NCBI GenBank assembly: GCA_947453155.1
Contig: CANGFE010000012.1
Coordinates: 1-45,917, forward strand
Direction of reading: 5' to 3'
From: Beijerinckiaceae bacterium
GTDB taxonomy: Bacteria > Pseudomonadota > Alphaproteobacteria > Rhizobiales > Beijerinckiaceae
Length of the DNA: 45,917 nucleotides
Under the pieces are notes generated by a model. That model saw only the letters and a program-made list of their open reading frames with translations, was not told the DNA's origin and did no database searches. Positions within the stretch are counted from its first letter, which is position 1. Every line of letters begins with the position of its first letter. Position numbers and translations under genes: made by a program. Shown piece by piece: positions 42,156 through 45,917 of this stretch.

Positions 42156-43628
42156 ATGGTGAGCGCACCCTCTTCGCAGGACGATTTCGATCTCGACGGC
42201 GACCGCCTGCGTGAAGAATGCGGCGTGTTTGGTGTGTTTGGCCATCCGGATGCGGCGGCGATCACAGCTCTCGGTTTGCACGCGCTTCAGCATCGCGGGC
42301 AAGAAGCTGCCGGCATTGTGGCTTTCGACGGAAAACGCTTTTCGTCTGAGCGTCGCCTTGGCCTTGTCGGCGACCATTTCTCCAATCGCAATCTGATCGA
42401 ACGCCTGCCCGGCACAGCCGCCATCGGCCATGTGCGCTATTCGACAACGGGCGAAACCATTTTGCGCAATGTCCAGCCTTTGTTTGCCGAACTCGATTCC
42501 GGCGGCTTTGCGGTGGCGCATAATGGCAATCTGACGAATGGTTTGACGTTACGCCGCGACCTCATCAAGGAAGGCGCGATTTATCAGTCGACATCTGACA
42601 CGGAAGTCGTGCTGCATCTGGTTGCGCGTTCGCGCAAACCCAAAATTCTTGATCGCTTCATTGAAGCTTTGCGCCAGATCGAAGGCGCTTATTCGCTCGT
42701 TGGCCTGTCCAACAAGAAACTGATCGGCGCGCGTGATCCGCTCGGCATTCGCCCGCTGGTGCTGGGCGAACTCGATGGCTGCTATATTCTCGCATCAGAA
42801 ACCTGCGCGCTGGATATTATTGGTGCGCGTTTCGTGCGTGATATTGAAAATGGCGAAGTCGTCGTGATTTCGGAAAGCGGTGTCGAGAGCCACAAGCCCT
42901 TCCCGCCCGTGCCGATGCGCCCCTGCATCTTCGAATATATTTACTTCGCCCGCCCCGATTCCTATGTGCATGGCCGCCATGTCTATGATGTGCGCAAGCG
43001 CATGGGTGCGGAACTCGCACGTGAATCCCATGTCGATGCTGACGTCATCGTGCCAGTGCCCGACTCCGGCGTGCCGGCGGCCATTGGCTATGCGCAGACA
43101 TCGGGCATTCCGTTTGAACTGGGCATCATCCGCAATCATTATGTCGGCCGCACCTTCATTCAGCCGACGCAAAGCGTGCGCGAGCTTGGCGTGCGGATGA
43201 AACATTCGGCCAATCGCTCGGTGATCGAGGGCAAGCGCATTGTGCTCATCGATGACTCGGTGGTGCGTGGCACGACATCTGTAAAAATTGTGCGCATGAT
43301 GCGCGAAGCGGGCGCGAAGGAAGTGCATTTCCGCATTTCGTCGCCGCCCATCACGCATCCCGATTATTACGGGATTGATACGCCCGAGCGCGAAAAGCTG
43401 TTGGCAGCGACCCATTCGCTCGAAGAGATGCGTGAATATATGGGCTGTGACTCGCTGGCCTTCATTTCGGTCGATGGCATTTACCGCGCCATGGGCTATG
43501 AGAAGCGCGATCCTGTGCGCCCGCAATTCACCGATCATTGCTTCACCGGCGATTATCCGACGAACCTCACCGACGTGCGTGGCGAGACGCCGCGCCAGCA
43601 GCTTTCGCTGCTCGCCGAAACGGGCTGA
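42156..43628 (+). CDS. purF: Amidophosphoribosyltransferase PurF
   Basis: The ATG at 42156, after GGAGA, is preferred (490 residues); in-frame ATGs at 42144 and 42057 are alternatives. Cys22 in REECGVFGVFG would become the N-terminal nucleophile after removal of a 21-residue propeptide. The glutaminase domain shows LQHRGQEAAGI and GHVRYSTTGET. The transferase domain shows VLIDDSVVRGTTSVKIV (PRPP loop). A Bacillus-type iron-sulfur site is only partly kept: MRPCIFEYIYF and MGCDSLAF have cysteines, but the last pair reads TDHCFTGDYPT with one cysteine. It catalyses the first step of purine synthesis. Confidence 0.96.
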   Translation: MVSAPSSQDDFDLDGDRLREECGVFGVFGHPDAAAITALGLHALQHRGQEAAGIVAFDGKRFSSERRLGLVGDHFSNRNLIERLPGTAAIGHVRYSTTGETILRNVQPLFAELDSGGFAVAHNGNLTNGLTLRRDLIKEGAIYQSTSDTEVVLHLVARSRKPKILDRFIEALRQIEGAYSLVGLSNKKLIGARDPLGIRPLVLGELDGCYILASETCALDIIGARFVRDIENGEVVVISESGVESHKPFPPVPMRPCIFEYIYFARPDSYVHGRHVYDVRKRMGAELARESHVDADVIVPVPDSGVPAAIGYAQTSGIPFELGIIRNHYVGRTFIQPTQSVRELGVRMKHSANRSVIEGKRIVLIDDSVVRGTTSVKIVRMMREAGAKEVHFRISSPPITHPDYYGIDTPEREKLLAATHSLEEMREYMGCDSLAFISVDGIYRAMGYEKRDPVRPQFTDHCFTGDYPTNLTDVRGETPRQQLSLLAETG

Positions 43629-43631
43629 TCC

Positions 43632-44381
43632 ATGTCAGGCATTTTGAAAGATCGTATTGCGCTGGTGACAGGCGCCTCGCGTGGTATTGGCCGCGCAGTC
43701 GCGCTCGAACTTGCTCGCCAAGGCGCGCATGTGATTGCGCTGGCCCGCACACAAGGCGCGCTCGAAGAGCTGGATGACGAAATCCGCAAGCTTGGTGGCG
43801 AAGCCACCCTTGTGCCCTGCGACTTGAAAGATTTCGATGCGCTCGACCGCCTTGGTGCGGCGATTTATGAGCGTTGGAAGAAGCTCGACATTCTCGTTGC
43901 CAATGCGGGGATCCTCGGTCCCATCACGCCGATCTCGCATATTGATCCACCCAAATGGGATGAAGCGATCCAGGTCAATGTGACGGCCAATTACCGTCTC
44001 ATCCGCTCGCTTGATATTTTGCTGCGTGCCTCCGATGCAGGCCGCGCAGTCTTTGTGTCGTCAGGCGCCGGACATAAAGCCAATTTCAGTCCTTATCGCG
44101 CGGCCTATTCTGTGACGAAGGCAGCGCTTGAAGGCCTGGCGCGCACTTATGCAGCTGAGACCGTGACGACATCACCCGTGAAAGTGATGATTGCCAACCC
44201 CGGCCCATTGCGCACGAAAATGCGCGCGGCTGTCGCACCGGGTGAAGATCCAATGAGCCTGCGCACGCCGGAAGAATTCGCGCCGAAACTGGCAGCCCTC
44301 TGCGCGCCAAGCTGGACACAAAGCGGCCAGCTCTATGACTTTGCGAGCGACAGTGTGAAGAGTTTTAAAGCGCCGGAATAA
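43632..44381 (+). CDS. SDR family NAD(P)-dependent oxidoreductase
   Basis: This 249-residue classical short-chain dehydrogenase has VTGASRGIGRAVALELARQG for cofactor binding, VANAGILGP, and the catalytic Ser in VSSGAGHKAN with Tyr and Lys in YSVTKAALEG. The C-terminus includes NPGPLRTKMRA, a variant of the usual loop. Substrate is unknown. It starts 3 bp after purF and is probably co-transcribed with it, an association often seen in Hyphomicrobiales. Its last codons and TAA lie within the hairpin shared with der. Confidence 0.9.
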   Translation: MSGILKDRIALVTGASRGIGRAVALELARQGAHVIALARTQGALEELDDEIRKLGGEATLVPCDLKDFDALDRLGAAIYERWKKLDILVANAGILGPITPISHIDPPKWDEAIQVNVTANYRLIRSLDILLRASDAGRAVFVSSGAGHKANFSPYRAAYSVTKAALEGLARTYAAETVTTSPVKVMIANPGPLRTKMRAAVAPGEDPMSLRTPEEFAPKLAALCAPSWTQSGQLYDFASDSVKSFKAPE

Positions 44382-44394
44382 TTACCGGCGCTTT
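44367..44394. terminator. Hairpin spanning both stop codons of the convergent SDR and der genes
   Basis: AAAGCGCCGG (44367-44376) and CCGGCGCTTT (44385-44394) form a perfect 10-bp stem. The 8-nt loop AATAATTA contains most of both ends: the SDR TAA at 44379-44381 and the der stop (TTA on the plus strand) at 44382-44384. T-rich tails are short on both sides (CTTTCTT on the plus strand, GCTTTAAAA on the minus strand). It is the only candidate terminator for either gene, since no spacer DNA separates them. Confidence 0.7.
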
Positions 44395-45794
44395 CTTCCC
44401 TCATAGGGGTTCTTGGGCATACGCTTGGTGATGCGGATCGGCACGCCTTTGAGATCGAATGTCTCGCGCATGCCATTGATCAGAAACCGCTCATAGCTGG
44501 TCGGCAATTCATCGAGCTGATTGCCGAAAATCACAAAATGCGGCGGGCGCGCTTTGGCCTGCGTCATATAGCGGATTTTGATACGCCAACCCGACACAGC
44601 AGGTGGCGGCGTCTTTTCAATCACAGCACCGAGCCAACGATTGAGCTTGCCCGTCGAGATGCGGCGGTTCCAAGTTTCATGCACGCGGATGATCGCGGCC
44701 TGAAACTTATGCAAGCCCTGCCCCGTGAGGCCGGAGACTGGCACAACCGGCATGCCTTTGACCTGCGGCAAAAGGCGATCAGCCTCTTCACGCAATTCCT
44801 GCAATTTCACCTGATCGTTGACGAGGTCCCATTTGTTGAGACCAATCACCAGCGCACGACCTTCGCGCGCGACGAGATCAACAATGGTCAGATCCTGCTT
44901 CTCGAAAGGAATGGTCGCATCCAAAAGCACAACCACAACTTCGGCGAAGCGGACGGCGCGAAGCGCATCAGCAGCGGCGAGCTTTTCGAGTTTGTCGACG
45001 ACATTGCCGCGCTTGCGCAGGCCTGCCGTATCAAACAACTTCACCTTGCGGTTTGAGCCGTCAGCCAAAGTCCATTCCGTTTCAACGGAAATGGAATCGC
45101 GCGTAATGCCTGCTTCCGGGCCCGTGAGCAGACGCTCTTCACCCAGAATGCGGTTGAGCAAAGTGGATTTGCCTGCATTGGGGCGCCCCACCACTGCAAT
45201 GCGCAAAGGCTTGGTGACGTCGAGTTCGGTGCCGTCTTCTTCATCGTCGAAGATTTTCGCTTCGTCGACTTCAATTTCATCATCTTCGCGCAAATGTTCT
45301 TCGGGCATCGCGGCGCGGATGGAATCATACAGCTCACCCAGACCTTCGCCATGTTCGGCCGAAACGGGGAGCGGATCGCCAAAGCCTAGCGTGAAGGCTT
45401 CATAAAAACCCTGATCGCCCTGTTTGCCTTCGGCCTTGTTGGCCAGCAACAAAATGGGCTTGCTAGCGCGACGCACGAGCTGTGCGAAATGGCGGTCAGA
45501 GGGCGTCACACCGACGCGCGCATCAATGACGAAGAAAATCATATCGGCTTGTTCGATCGCCGCTTCCGTCTGCATGCGCATGCGCTCAGACAAAACGCCT
45601 TCGTCATTTTGCTCAAGACCCGCCGTGTCGATGATCGTGAAGCGCAGGTCAGCCAGCTTGCCTTCGCCCTCGCGACGGTCGCGTGTCACACCCGGCCGGT
45701 CATCGACCAGCGCGAGCTTTTTGCCGACGAGCCGGTTGAACAACGTCGACTTGCCGACATTCGGTCGGCCGATAATGGCGATTGTAAACGACAT
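44382..45794 (-). CDS. der: Ribosome biogenesis GTPase Der
   Basis: This 470-residue protein has two tandem GTPase domains. The first shows GRPNVGKST at residues 9-17, the [12 protein letters not shown] switch and DTAGLEQ. The second shows GRPNAGKST near 203-211, DTAGLRKRG and NKWDLV. A KH-like domain ends the protein. An acidic linker ([21 protein letters not shown]) joins the G domains. Der takes part in 50S subunit assembly. It lies 6 bp after the truncated gene at the right edge and converges with the SDR gene without spacing. Confidence 0.97.
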   Translation of the reverse strand: MSFTIAIIGRPNVGKSTLFNRLVGKKLALVDDRPGVTRDRREGEGKLADLRFTIIDTAGLEQNDEGVLSERMRMQTEAAIEQADMIFFVIDARVGVTPSDRHFAQLVRRASKPILLLANKAEGKQGDQGFYEAFTLGFGDPLPVSAEHGEGLGELYDSIRAAMPEEHLREDDEIEVDEAKIFDDEEDGTELDVTKPLRIAVVGRPNAGKSTLLNRILGEERLLTGPEAGITRDSISVETEWTLADGSNRKVKLFDTAGLRKRGNVVDKLEKLAAADALRAVRFAEVVVVLLDATIPFEKQDLTIVDLVAREGRALVIGLNKWDLVNDQVKLQELREEADRLLPQVKGMPVVPVSGLTGQGLHKFQAAIIRVHETWNRRISTGKLNRWLGAVIEKTPPPAVSGWRIKIRYMTQAKARPPHFVIFGNQLDELPTSYERFLINGMRETFDLKGVPIRITKRMPKNPYEGRKRR

Positions 45795-45800
45795 GAAACC

Positions 45801-45917
45801 TTACTTCTTGCCACCCGCGACAAGACCGAGGAGTGCTTCGGCACGCTGACGGATTTCACCGTGCGCATTGGCATCCGTTAAATTCATATCAAGGCATTTG
45901 GCCGCTGAATCAAGATC
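45801..45917 (-). CDS. C-terminal end of a probable TPR protein upstream of der (partial)
   Basis: The frame ending in TAA at 45803-45801 is open to the window edge and gives the last 38 residues (DLDSAAKCLDMNLTDANAHG, then EIRQRAEALLGLVAGGKK). The helical, alanine-rich pattern and the QRAEALLGL ending resemble the tetratricopeptide-repeat, YfgM/Anc-like proteins encoded just before der in many alphaproteobacteria. Too little is present to prove the family. It ends 6 bp before the der start, so the two are co-transcribed. Confidence 0.6.
   Translation of the reverse strand, partial: DLDSAAKCLDMNLTDANAHGEIRQRAEALLGLVAGGKK

Overview
The window is chromosomal DNA from a GC-rich alphaproteobacterium, most likely of the order Hyphomicrobiales (Rhizobiales). 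The main reasons are the gene order lptF-lptG-lptD-surA-like-pdxA-rsmA facing gmk-yicC-mltG-fabF-acpP-fabG-fabD, the block rpsF-rpsR-DUF2232-rplI-dnaB-alr-radA-cvpA-purF, the extended S6, L9 and MltG C-termini, and dispersed imperfect palindromes of the type common in that order. The placement rests on recognition of gene order and protein families, not on a database search.

Positions 1 to about 12,600 are an accessory carboxylate uptake and catabolism region. A leftward operon encodes a tripartite tricarboxylate transporter (TctC, TctB, TctA), an MmgE/PrpD-family enzyme and a FadR-type GntR regulator that runs off the left edge. Its promoter region carries a perfect 22-bp palindrome, the best candidate operator in the window. 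Divergent from it are a second Bug/TctC receptor and a flavin-binding split-barrel protein. A 4-oxalomesaconate tautomerase (PrpF/GalD-like) gene follows on the minus strand. A rightward operon then encodes a GlcG/HbpS-like protein, an isocitrate lyase/PEP mutase superfamily enzyme that lacks the lyase cysteine, a substrate-binding-like protein without a signal peptide, and a third Bug receptor. A fourth Bug receptor faces it across a bidirectional terminator. One TctAB membrane pair is therefore surrounded by four receptors.

Positions 12,800 to 17,700 hold a TIGR02444-type protein and ubiX (rightward), facing pepA, a small secreted protein of unknown function, holC and an MFS transporter (leftward). 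Positions 17,987 to 25,614 carry the lipopolysaccharide export and outer-membrane assembly genes lptF, lptG, lptD and a SurA-like chaperone, followed by pdxA and rsmA. Positions 25,618 to 32,590 carry, leftward, fatty-acid synthesis (fabD, fabG, acpP, fabF), cell-wall lytic transglycosylase mltG, RNase yicC and guanylate kinase gmk.

Positions 32,758 to 45,917 carry a cysteine-cluster protein, the ribosomal operon rpsF-rpsR-DUF2232-rplI with a recognisable promoter and a leader of about 170 nt, a periplasmic ClpP-like protein, dnaB, alr, an array of 169-bp repeats, radA, cvpA, purF and an SDR gene. These face der and the end of a probable TPR gene. Several convergent pairs end within 0 to 3 bp of each other. 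At SDR/der both stop codons lie in the loop of one hairpin. I saw no rRNA, tRNA, CRISPR array, phage gene or transposase gene, and no complete novel defence-like system. The observations most worth a follow-up are the GntR palindrome and receptor-rich carboxylate region, the signal-less binding protein, the tandem palindromic repeat array, and the shared terminator at SDR/der.
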